Shown: positions 12,140-23,800 of the stretch, piece after piece
Layout of the letters: every line of letters starts with the position of its first letter
How positions within the stretch are numbered: the stretch's first letter is position 1
Source: Rachycentron canadum
Lineage: Eukaryota > Chordata > Actinopteri > Carangiformes > Rachycentridae
Length of the DNA: 64,000 bases
Assembly: GCA_038496675.1 (NCBI GenBank)
Contig: CM076659.1
Span: forward strand, 4,614,214-4,678,213
Direction: 5' to 3'
Notes under the pieces: generated by a model
The model's input: only the letters and a program-made list of their open reading frames with translations
Database searches by the model: none
Told to the model about the DNA's origin: nothing
Program-made: the position numbers and the translations under genes

Positions 12140-12430
12140 AGCAGCTCCTCTGGGGTCTCATCTACAAAGCTTTGTATGGAGTTCATACTGAAAACTAGTG
12201 CATACACAGAGACTGAAAGCAGCGTACCCACCAAAAAAAAATTCAGATGTATAAAACCGTACGCACGCAGGATTCCACGCACATTTTCTTTGTACAGCCC
12301 AATCTATGTGAAATTGAGCTTGCATGCACATGCACTGCACTCCTCTCTCTGCCCTAAATTTAATATGCTAATGTGTATAAATGCCCCTGGGTTACCACTC
12401 TCTACAGAACCAGGAAAAATGGCAAGTCGG
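12140..12430. mobile_element. decayed DNA-transposon relic (possibly Harbinger-like)
   Basis: The block opens with GGGTCTCATCTACAAAGC and contains TATAAAACCGTACGCACG and TTCCACGCACATTTTC. This arrangement of CGTACGCAC words near a GTCTCAT(T)TA(T)AAA-type end is typical of fish non-autonomous elements that I associate with PIF/Harbinger; the family assignment is inference. Related sequence may continue to about 13500 (for example GGGGGCGTAC at 12713), but I could not locate the far inverted repeat. Confidence 0.42.
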
Positions 12431-15400
12431 CCAAACGGAGAAATTTCTTGACATGCCTTGCACCACAATGGGGTGTTTTTCATACACATTATGCACTTTC
12501 TGTTCGTTGAAATGTTCGCAACAGCATTTGATGTATTTCACATAATATTTGCTTATTCCTGTCAAACATTCAGGCAAAAAAGGTGAACCTATCCAAATCT
12601 TTTCCAACTTAATGCATTATTAACAAAAGGGACTTGCTTGAAAGTGTTATTCTAGTTTAACGGAAAAAATGGACATGTTTCTATGACGGAAACCACTAAA
12701 GACAGCATATTTGGGGGCGTACATATTCTCCCATGTGCTTCAGGGGAGTGTTGCACATCACAGCCTGTTCCTAACCATGTTGTTGGTCAGGATAAATTAA
12801 TCGTGGGTTGATCTGCACCACCTTGCCACAATATTAGTCAGTCGCATTCACATGTCGATGGGATGAAAGTGCTCTCTCTTAACATGGTTGAATTCAACCT
12901 CTGATGGTGCCTTTTTATAAATGTGTGTGCAGTTCATTTCTCTGATTACATTAGGGAAGCTAGTCACTACATTGCATGGGATGTTAATATACGTGGCTGA
13001 CATAAGAATGATCCTGTCGCATACAGCTGGCATGTCATGGATTTCTCCCTGTTGCCAAGAAACCCAGTGTGGTAAACACTTGTAAGGGAACGTGAGGTGT
13101 GACTCCTCGCCGTGTCTTGTTGGAAATCTTAAACGACAAGCCCGTCATCTTCATGGGCCAAAAAATGTGCTTGCTTTCAATCCCCCATTTCCTTCTAATT
13201 TGGCCATTCTTTCTGTCTTCTAATAAGGTCAAAGCTGTCATTGTTATTAGGGTGAGTATTGCACAAGCTTTTATGTCCACTTAGCTACAGAGATTGCATA
13301 CATGTGGATTTTATTGTTTACAATAAGGCCCACGTGTCTATGCTGAGCAAATCAGTTTGAGGAGTAATTAATTTTTCATGTGGTCAGACAGACTCATGAA
13401 CCAATTCCTAATGTTGGCAGTTTGACTGGATTGTGTATAAGTGTCACCAATTGACGAAAACCATTAGATGTGAAGCCGGTGTGGAGGAACGGGAAAAATG
13501 CCTATGCAGCGTTTGTACGTGAAGCTTCTGGAGAGTCTGTCTGAACACTGGACACACTACCACTGAAGAAAAACCTGCAGTTGTTTGTTCCAGTGTATCA
13601 TTATGATGTTAATGTTATAATATTTAATACTCTACTTGTGCTTTTTATTTGTATGGGTTTGTGTGTTGTGGCTGATGTGCAGGGGTGCATGAGCATTCCT
13701 GTCAGCATGGGCTATTTTTCAGTTTCCTCTCTCTGCAGAGATGTAACCATGCTTTGGTTCACTCACAGCAGCAGCTTGAGGGAACGCACATTGTGATAGA
13801 GCAATTTCCTGTATGCAAATGTCCTGTTTACATGTTCCTGCTCCAGTCATTGTCACTTGACAGATTGCTTGAATATGAGAAAAGCAGTTATACGATGAAA
13901 AGTGAGAATAGTAAGACTTTAATAAAGGATCTATTGTGCCCATGCTCTGCATCTAGTGTTTGAAACTGATGTGACCAGGAGGATCCCAGGTTTTACTTGA
14001 CCACACGACACACACAGACACACTCACACACACTCATTACAGAAAGTTCAAGGCTACAATTCACACCAGCTCAACAGCAGTTTACTGATAGAAGAAATGG
14101 TGGAGAAGCTCCTCTTTGATATAATGATGAAGAATAATAGAAAGTGAGGGATGAGGTAATGGGTGGCATGGGAACAAGTGAAAATGAGTGAGGAAGAAGA
14201 GGGTGTAGGGAATGGGGAGGGTCGATGTCACAGGGTTATTGAAAGCGAGAGGATGTTGCAGGAGACAGAATGGGCTGAAGCCTCTGGGTGATGCTTTCAG
14301 TGCTGCCACGGGATCTACCGGACTGTCTGTCTCTAGCAGTGAGGATGATGAGGTGTTCTCAAAGTGCTCGAGCGCACCTGCAGAGCTAATTCACAGCTTC
14401 TGATTCACTGCTACCATTCTGTGCAGGCTAAATGCAAGTCTTTTCACACCGCAAGGCTATGCATTCCCTGCGTGGTGCAATCATGCCAATCAGCTTTTCT
14501 TTCTTTAAAGTGCATTTATCAACTACTGTTAAACTCATCTACATTGTGTAACCAGGCTGGATAAAACATATGAATTGACTCACCTGCTTGAATGTCTAGT
14601 CTACAATCACAGAGCCAGTAATTATCTTTGGTTCTTCCTTGCAGAAAAGCATAGAATAGTCTTTTTCTTTTCTTTTTTTTTTTTAATCGTAAAAGCTTTG
14701 AAAATGCACATGAGGTGAAAGACTGGAGCTGGTGTAGGCAAGCGTTGTGTGTCTGCCACACTCCAGACAACGATCCTGGGTGGTAATATCACACTTATTT
14801 AGCCACTTCGTCTATAATGGGATTAATATTGTCCCTAGTCCACACATGCACAAAGAGCAGTGATAAAGGTGGCCCTGACTCCAGAGGTCAAAGGGCATGT
14901 GACAGGCGAAACACTGTGATGACTAAAAGCACTCGGGCAGGCATCACAAAGTGTGCTGTGGTAACCTCCTGGAACGACCCCGCACTTAATCAAAGACTGA
15001 CCTCTGGCATCCTCATTAGCAACTTATTGCATGTTGGTAAACAATAGTTTTTATCTTCTTATAACGTAACTCTCAAAAGTTTTCTGCTTTCCCTTTGTGA
15101 CACACACAGAGCCTGTTGTTTTGGTTCGTCCCTGTTCTCAGCCGTGGAGAGATGTAGGGCATTTATCCACTGACAGCACTTGTAAATGGCGAGAGTGATA
15201 ACTGGAGAACAACAGCTCCAGATTCTCATCTCAGAGCACTAATATGATGAGACGGGTGCTGGGTGCATGGGGGCAGGCAATATAATTAAGGTCTCTCCCC
15301 AGAATGTAATCTTTCAGGGAAGAGCCTGGGTGGGGAGCGGGACAGATGACGGGAGCGCAGGGGGAACAAAACATTCTCCATCTGGGAGCAGCGAGATGAA

Positions 15401-16290
15401 GGCCAGAGAGCTGGTATTCCATTGGGGAGTGGGGAGCGAAAAGTGAGGTAAATGGGAGGTAATGCTAGGATGGTGAAGCCAGCCAGCCTCTTTCAGCTCC
15501 CAGGCTATTCAACTCAATCCTCCGTGGAGCCCCCATCAGAGCTGGTGACTGCTCCTGGCCCCCGAAAAAAGATGATGACATGAAAGGGGGGAGGGAATTG
15601 AGAGAGAGCGAGAGACTGAAAGGAGAGTGGGAGTTGAAGATAATGGATGTTTGTTTATTTCGCATACAGAATTGAGGAGCAGTTACCAAGGATGATCAGT
15701 GGTTGCTATGCATCCATGAATTTTTTTTAATTCTTGAAGAAGACATTTCGTGCTGAGGACCGTTATTATAGTCAATCAAATCTGACATTTAAGTCTCATC
15801 AGAATATCAAAAATTATGTAAAATATCAGCTTGCCGGTTCACTGACAAGAAGGCTAACTTCCAATCCTATTAAGGCAATCCAGCGAGAGCCTGCCACTTG
15901 TTATACCAACTGTCGGCCTAAATTCTCGCTGTTAATCTCCCGAATCGTTGTGCAACTGCATTGACTTTGTTTAAATTTGAAGTTGTCACCCAGACCTGGC
16001 AGGTCCTTCTACTACTGCTTCCAGGAACAAGATATCTCTTGCTGCAGATGTTTCCTGGGATACACAAAGAAGCAAACCTGCCTCGCCTAATACAGATGGT
16101 CAATTAAGTAGGTGGTGACATCACATAATAGACAAAATCTTTGGAAGGAGGCCTTGGAGAAACACAGCATATTAATCATTCATTCATCCATTAGCTAGTT
16201 CAACTCAAAGCAGCACGGGGTAACAGAGAAAGTGTGATGATGCAGTATTAATGATATGCAGCAGAGTCCGGTGGAAGTAACCACACATAC

Positions 16291-16369
16291 CTTGAAAAAT
16301 GACAGGCATTTTCTTCTTGTAGATGGCAAAGTCAGTCTCGAGGAAGACGCAGAAAATGACCCGTGTAAT
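16291..16369 (-). CDS. macrod2: macrod2 exon encoding the end of the macrodomain
   Basis: MACROD2 removes mono-ADP-ribose from acidic side chains of proteins and also deacetylates O-acetyl-ADP-ribose; its macrodomain does this work. This 79-nt exon has a textbook acceptor on the minus strand (long T-rich tract, then CTGCAG) and a GTATGTG donor. Read from phase 0 it encodes 26 residues, including RVIFCVFLETDF and IYKKKM, and it ends in phase 1. Human MACROD2 has RIIFCVFLEVDF and IYKKKM at the same place, as I recall it, where the last strand and helix of the macrodomain meet the acidic tail. The paralogue MACROD1 shares the CVFLE core but lacks the KKKM run and stops soon after, so the long acidic continuation favours macrod2. 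The substrate-binding loops are not in this exon; the preceding exons lie more than 47 kb upstream or were missed. Start and end rest on splice sites only. Confidence 0.88.
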
Positions 16370-19369
16370 CTGCAGAGTAAAAAAAAAAAAGAAAAAGATG
16401 GAAAAGCAATTATTGTACAAGCTCATTGCAACTGGTGAATTACACAACAGAAAAACTTACAGGACGTGTTTTGATCTGACAGTAGCAATCTGCATCAGCA
16501 GGACACAGTCACAGCCATTCAGAAATCAAAAAATCTAATTTGTTACCCTCCCAGTCAAGAACACCCAAATGATACCCTCTGAGACAGCTTTTATAGAATA
16601 TTACACCACGTTACATCAGAATAAGTATTATTGAATGGCTGCATTGGTTAGTACAGAGCAATAAGCCTCAGTATCACACAAAGTGCAGCCACATTAAAAT
16701 TGCAACATTAAAGATGAGCAATGAGAAATACTTTGGTCCAAATTGAAAATTACAAGAGAAAATGGCAAAGAAATGATTTTACTCTACCACTAAGAATAAT
16801 AAAGTCAGAATTAGATATTGAAAGAAAAACAACAAGGAATACGTAGATTTGATATTGAAACCTCAAACAACTATCATGAAGACAATTTCTCAAATTGAAA
16901 ACCTTCAATAGAAAACAAAAAATAGACCTATTTTCTGTTCCAGTGGCATAACAAACAACACCAATGATTGAATTAATATATATTTGCGCTTTCAGAGTCA
17001 AAAAGCTATAAAAAATGATTATTTTCAAACTCACAAAATGCAAACAAAACTGAAACTACCACTCGAAAATTATTATTTTATGCCCTTTGAATACATCTCC
17101 TCTTCATAGCTGTTCTAAGTTATGTAGGTGAACAAACACTGAACACATATATATATATTGATGACAGAAGGTTTACTCCTTACTGTTAAAAATAAACTGA
17201 TCTGCTGTGAACTGGGCAGCTGCTCAATCAAAGTAAAGTTTTCCTGACATTTGAGAATGAAATCCTTCTGTCTGATGTGCACAGTAAACAAAACTGAGCA
17301 AACTTACTGGCTCTTATACTTGACAAGGAGTAATTATATGTCACAAGATTAAATGTTAATTAACTTTTGGGTTATTTTGCTTCAATTTTTTGGCTCAGTT
17401 GATATCTAACAACGATTTTATTTTCCATCCTCTGGGAAAAAATATCCCATTCATACTAAAGTGAATCATGTAGTGACTTGGCCCCAATCCTCAACAGGAT
17501 GATAAAGATGGACAACACCATGGTCTTAAGTGCTTCTCATTATCTAGACATATTCTATATAATCAGATATGTCACTGATTTATTCACAATCCCACACAAT
17601 GAACAAACAATTGATACAGATGGCAAACTGTTGTTTTCTTCAACCCCACCACTGTAATTCATACTGTACTCTAGTTTCAGTTCATTCAAACACAGATAAA
17701 AAGCTGTCTACTAGTAATATACAGTTCCCATATACTGTAATAATGTGTCTAAAAGGCGTCGCAAGCTGAGCTGTTGAAAGGCTGCAGAGAAAGAGGTCAC
17801 CTCTTTCACGTTCACTCTTCTCCAGAGGAGTCTTAGATGTGCAGACATCAGTCACAGTCACAAAGATGCATTACACACCACGGCAGCAGATAATCGCTTG
17901 ACTGAATAATGGCAATTTTACACAACAGCCGTAATGGTAGCTATCTGCCCACCATCCTGCACCATGCAGGATAGTGATGTTATGGGAGAATAAAAGGAGC
18001 TCACCAACTTTAGCCCCATTACTGACCCTGCCCAACACAAGGATCCGATTCAAAGAGGCACCCTTCTGCTGCTCATACAGACATATATCTATTAATAGTT
18101 TATGATCCATGCTTTGGAGTAAATGTTAGGAGCTGCATCCAGGACGGTAACATTTCATTTCGCCAGATGTCTTGGGGGGCTTTGTTCATAAAATGTAGAC
18201 TCACTCTCTCAACCCCGCAACCCCGACAGAAAATGAAAGAAAGCTTTAAGTCTCCTTTGAAGTCATGGGCTCGCTGACAAACAGATTGTGCGAAAAGTGA
18301 TAATGCACCAAGATAGTGCATACCACTGGGTGCTGGAAGGCCACAGGACAGCAGCTCCCCGGGAATTTCCATTACTCTTTTATGGAGCTCCATTCTGAAA
18401 CCGACTGCCCACTGTGAAACAGGATGAATCATGAATTCATGCCTTCCACCGAAGCACACAGTCTGTGCACACACATATACACCGATACCACTGATGTTGA
18501 TTACATTTCTAAGCTGTGTGTTGATTTGATAAAGCAAAGGAGAAACATTTCTCTGATTTAGCTGACAACTTGTGCTAAAACAAAACCAAACAGAAAATCT
18601 TAGTATCCAAGTCATGTAGACTCTTCTCTCTGGCTCCCTCTTCCTCTGTCAATCTCTTTGTCTAGTTTCTGTTACAGCACTTCCACATTCTGCAGAAGGC
18701 TTGGGCAAGTTCTTTTATTCTACAGATCAGAAAGACGTCGTATGGTCTTTGACAGATATCAGCAAGACCAGGATGCCAAATGAAACCAGTGCCAGTGTAG
18801 AACATTGACATTCTGTCTGTATCCAAACAAACACTGTTGGCTAAGGCTTTGCACCATTGTAAAATAAATCAAATACAACAGAGAAGGTGATCTGTGACTT
18901 TTCTTTGTAAAAGTAAATTCTACTCGTCTGTACTTAAAATACCTTGTTCTTTCAACGTCAACTACAGACAGCTTATCTCCTGTATGCACACATTTAGTGT
19001 TGCAGAGTCATAGAAAAAGAATCCACGAATAGTTGGAGTTGAGCCTTGCCCTGAATACTAGTCAATACAGACATTTTTGCACATGTACACTTTAAAATAC
19101 TGACACAAAATGACCTCTTTTACACCTGCTTCACATTGAACAAGTCTTTGCATGACTGCGCATACAAAACAGAGAAAAAAGATAATACACATATGGCATT
19201 ATTCTCTAAGAGTTTAATTTTATTTAGTCTTCTTTACATAGTCTTCTGGTCAATTTGGGCCAGAGTTAGCATGATTTAAATGAGCACCACAGAGTAGAAA
19301 ATGCTACTAAATACTTTATTTTTGATTTTGTAGAGGAGGCCCAATATTTTTGGTCTGAGGCTACGAGAT

Positions 19370-19371
<2 letters not shown>

Positions 19372-19404
<33 letters not shown>
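19372..19404. repeat. (GT)n microsatellite
   Basis: A nearly pure GT tract of about 33 bases inside the large intron. Confidence 0.95.
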
Positions 19405-19407
<3 letters not shown>

Positions 19408-19741
19408 TGAGAGTGCACCCTGCAGACGCCAAGGTTGAAAAAGTTAATGGAAGACTAATTAGAAAGCTGGGATCACTGCATGCTAGCCTGCCTAGTCATT
19501 ACTCATCCCTGATTGGAGGGCCTTTGCCAAAGGGTGAGGACAATATGATTGGGTCCTGTGGTTGCATCTGGGAAGGATGGTCGTCTTGACAGGGACGTGT
19601 TCTGCATGATAAGATGTGAGACTCTGTAGCTGCTTGACCCGTCACTCTGTGATCTGTCTTTGGTGGAGACCCTCCCAACTTGGGGAAAAGCTAAGATTTC
19701 TGGGGGCTCGAAAGTTTTTGACAGTGAACAGTTTCCTCAAG

Positions 19742-19763
19742 AAAAAAAAAAAAAAAAAAAAAA
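19742..19763. repeat. poly-A run of 22
   Basis: Twenty-two A on the plus strand, followed by an AT-rich stretch. No retrotransposon body was recognised upstream. Confidence 0.9.
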
Positions 19764-20749
19764 TTAAAATGTATGAACAGCATTATTCAGACATTGTATT
19801 TCAGCTTATTAATGTGATTTTCAAGAGTAAATATGCATTATTTTAATTAAATACAAATCAAAGTGATATTTTAAAATATTTCCAATTAATGACTTCATCC
19901 GTGAAAAGCTGAGCCACTCACATCAACAGTAGTGTGATGAGGGTATACTGCACTATAAAGACTTTCATTTATGGTGCAGACATTATTTGTCAACACGAAC
20001 ACTGCACTGCGAAATATTTAATGATGCAGGTTAAATATCTCATTTCAATTATTCCATTCAAATCCTCTGCAGAATACTTTGCTCATTGAGCCTAATCAAT
20101 TCAAAACCAATGCCTCTTAGTTGTAATTAAGTTCTGAATATATGATAAGACGAGACTAATTAAAATGATAATGCCAGGGGTTCAACCTATGACTCATTTG
20201 CAAGAGACATGACATGGAGACAAACAAGATGTGGGAGTGGCTAGCTTTGTCAGTGTGTGGGAGATGCATGTGTCACTGTGTTAATGAGCAGCATGCAATG
20301 ACATGAAAGCATCCTTTACTCACATCTCTTGTTTCATGAAGTACATCATGTGATTTTTAATTTGTGCGTATCTGTGGCTCATCATTCTAGCACAGGGCTC
20401 ACCAGGTGCCCCAGACTCCTAGTGGCTGGCTAACAGATGAGCTGTCATAGCTGGCCACCCATGCCCATAATTACATTGGGGGCACTGCCAGCAGAATCTG
20501 ACGTGCAGGCACAACACACGCACTTTTTATACTTGCATTTCCTTCTTGATTCTGTCACAAACAATAATAGGGACAGGTTGCCCTAGCAAGTCTGCTCCAG
20601 CTGGAGCCCCAACCCAAGGGAGATCTGTGTCTATGTGTCCTGCGCTGCCTTGTTACTGAGCCACCGGCTGATGCAGAATCCTGAATGGTTGCATCCAGAT
20701 GGACAGCAGCGACAGGAGATGAATATACAATATTAAGACTGGCTGAAAT

Positions 20750-20865
20750 CATTCACTCATTCGCTTTATTTGCTCATGTTCAGTGTCATGGTGAGTAAAC
20801 ACCAGTATGCACTGGATGGAAGGGAGCTTAGGCAGGTCACCAATCCGTCACAATAGCTCTCCATA
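20750..20865 (-). mobile_element. truncated SINE-like 3' fragment
   Basis: On the plus strand the block reads CATTCACTCATTCGC, then ATGCACTGG, then AGGCAGGTCACCAATCCGTC. Reverse-complemented, GACGGATTGGTGACCTGCC parallels the GATAGACTGGGGACCTGTCC block of the SINE at 30230-30558, and the end matches the usual tandem-tail position. It is therefore a probable 3' relic in minus orientation, with the tRNA-like head missing. Confidence 0.5.
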
Positions 20866-23800
20866 ATGGGTTGTATATATATATAAAATATGCTGACATA
20901 TACACAGAATAAAAACATATTGTGTTTGGTTTGTTTAGGACTTAATATCATATATGACATAGGAGTGTTGTGTGTGATCATACACTGATAGTGCATGTCA
21001 TTGTTTGCGACAGATTGAATAATTCCAGCAAATTATTCCTGAGCCAGAAATATCTCCCCATAAAACACAGGCTTCTAGCTGCACCATCAAAGCCATAATC
21101 AGCGAGCGCCTGTCTCCTTTGTTGTCAACGGCGCTGGATTGGATAGAGGGTTCACTTTGAGGCAGGTGGACCATATCCAGGCCTTATTACCGATGTAATT
21201 ACACACACCTGCGTCCCCTCTCACCACTAGCACACAGAGCCTGCAGCTTGGAAAAGCAGCAAAAACCTCAACCTAGGTCAGACATGTATCTATAGTCAGA
21301 GCTGTGTACACACTCAAACACATACACAAACATTTCCTTGATCCTTTGTGGCCGGAAAAGTCCACGTTCTGCTGCTTAAAATTCGCTCATCACTGTGACA
21401 TCCCTCGTGTCCACTGTCTTTACCAGAGGTAGAGATTATGTCGGTGACGGGGCTGATAACAGCAGCCAGGCACTGCCGCCGGCTACACGGGTGAAGCTGT
21501 GTGCAGCTCCTCCATTTGACTTTGATTGACCCCGTCTGCCGAGAGAGCTGCAGCTCCAGCTGCAGCAAGCTGGTGAATTACCATTTCAAAGAAGTGCCCA
21601 GAAAAGGTTATCCCTTTGAACAAAACACCTCCATCCATACATCAAAAGAGAAGCCTGACACTGGGCTTTGAGAAGGCAGGGCAACAACCAAAGCCTGGAA
21701 GAAAGTGCTGAGCTCAAATTCTTACCCCTCAAAGCCGGCCGAAATGAGATGCCCACTATAGCATATCACGATAGGAGCAATAAAATAGTCAATGGAGCCA
21801 GCTTAATACTGCAAAACTGACAACAGATTTTAGTAAATGGTTATGTACACGATTATGTACGAGTGCTCAGCACAGTGTGACTAAATAGAAGTGATAACAT
21901 TCTGGTAAGCTGCCTGGTTATTTCATCAGTGTAAAACATCACCATGCTGGGTCTGAGCCTGTATGCAGTGCAGAATATAAAACATTTTGACAGGAAAGTG
22001 CTGTCTTGCTAGATTTGGAAAAATCCATAAGATAATATATCAGCAATTTGTATGTTAATTCAACAAATGCTGTGTATGCCTCACATTTTTTACACATTAG
22101 AGCTGAACAAATAGTTCATACTGTATTATTCAGGCTTCATTGCTGCATGGTGCTGTACACAAAAATTGGAGTACAGCATGCTTGAGGCATCTTGCATTTT
22201 AGCTCACATTTTCAAAAATTGTTCTCCCAAACTGAAAAACGCAGCATTTGACTTTCACAGGCTTTGAGCCGTTCCTGCCAGCTTCCTCTGCCAGCAGCAG
22301 AGGCACTGTGCTATCTGATTTAAAAAAAAAAAAAAAATACAGACAGACAGACACAATTTCAGCAGGAAAAACCCATAATTCATCCCTTGTATTTTGTATG
22401 GTATTCATATTTAATCTTTCTGAAAGAGACGGACAGGCTTTATGGACTTTAAATTCTTCCAATAAGAGAACCAAACACAGTGGCTGAAAATATTCAAAGG
22501 TGGCTGTTTTGCCACAGTGAGCTCTGCACCACCAGAATAAAGTAAAATGTCAATAACCTCCCACAGGAACAGTAAGTGACATCACTTGACTGCGACTAAA
22601 TGTTTAGTAGTACATAACCAATGACAGTAATGAAAATCCTTCCCTACCAACAAGAGGGACTGTAAGTCCCTTGGAAGAGTTCTCGGGGAATTGTCACTCC
22701 CACCAGCGCCTCCGGAGATTTGAGGTTGAGAGTATTACAGCATCTTTATGGCACATGACAAATGATGCAATAGACTCCGCTGACAAATTTGTCAATTAAT
22801 ATGGATGGTCCAATAATTATAATGATTGAATACTTGTGTCGAGTCTATGGGGAATAGCGTGAGTGTGAAGGAGAGGGATTGGGCCATTTTCTGATCATAA
22901 AGATGAGAGGTGGTGCAGCTGCGGACGAGGTCAAAGGGGAATGATGAAGGAAGGACTAATATAAGGGCTGTATCTATGATCCATGGCTGCATTGGTAATG
23001 ATTTGACCTCTGGACGGCTACTAGTCTATAACAACCTGTGCTGATGAGGCAGAGTAGCCTGTGTGTGCATGTGTGTGCGGAGGGATAATGTGAAATGTGC
23101 TAAAATAACAAGAAATTTAAGTTTCAAACTTAGTGAAAGGCTTAAAAGAGAAATACAGTACTTTCCTTCTTGTTCAGGCAGACACGCTCTTGGATGCCTC
23201 TCTTCTGTCTCTGTGAGCACCTTAAACGATGCTGAATGCTGAGCTCAATTAACTCGGCTCATGTCTTTAGATCGACGAGGAAATCCTCTGAAAGGTCTGG
23301 AAACAGTAAACCTCAATTTGCAGAGACGTGTACTACTCTATTTCTTACCTTGAAGAGATCTGACTACTCAATCAAAACGAGATCCAGTAGGTGAGCTGTA
23401 CTATTGAGGATTGTGCCAACCTCAAAACTGCATGCAGAGATGTGAAAATGCCAGCACCGAGTCTGTGTGCTTCTAGGTAAAGGTATCCTGTGGAGTCTCC
23501 AACAATTCTAGTTTTGTGCACATTCAACATTTCTCACTAAAATGTATTGTTTGTCTCCCTAAGGGGATAAAGATGTTGAATGCATTTCCTACCTCATAAA
23601 ACCTTTTTGGATGTATTGAAAGCTTCCAGTCCTTTTCTACTCTTTTATTGGTTCATTTCTTGCTTTTATGACCCACCGACTGTTAATATATGTCGTCAAC
23701 TTTTTTTTTGTGTGTGTTTGTAAACAATTTAGATGTCAGGTACCAATTTGAAACACTGGAATATGGATCAGCCCGATTCCTTCTTCAATTATTTTAATGG

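Larger units (their letters stand above)
9371..16290 (-). other. macrod2: macrod2 intron, 6.9 kb
   Basis: It separates the macrodomain exon from the acidic-tail exons. It carries an interrupted (GT)n at 10183-10244, a 19-base G run at 11283-11301 and a candidate DNA-transposon relic around 12140-12430. A 54-nt exon-like segment at 14584-14637 is weighed in the findings. Confidence 0.65.

Noticed and set aside
14290..14403. Plus-strand acceptor-like CTCTAGCAG followed by SEDDEVFSKCSS
   Set aside because: Opposite strand to macrod2, no partner exon, short; probably chance.
18100..18615. Minus-strand open frame of 171 codons
   Set aside because: Residue composition is like translated intron (many C, W, F, H), with no family similarity and no match to macrod2.
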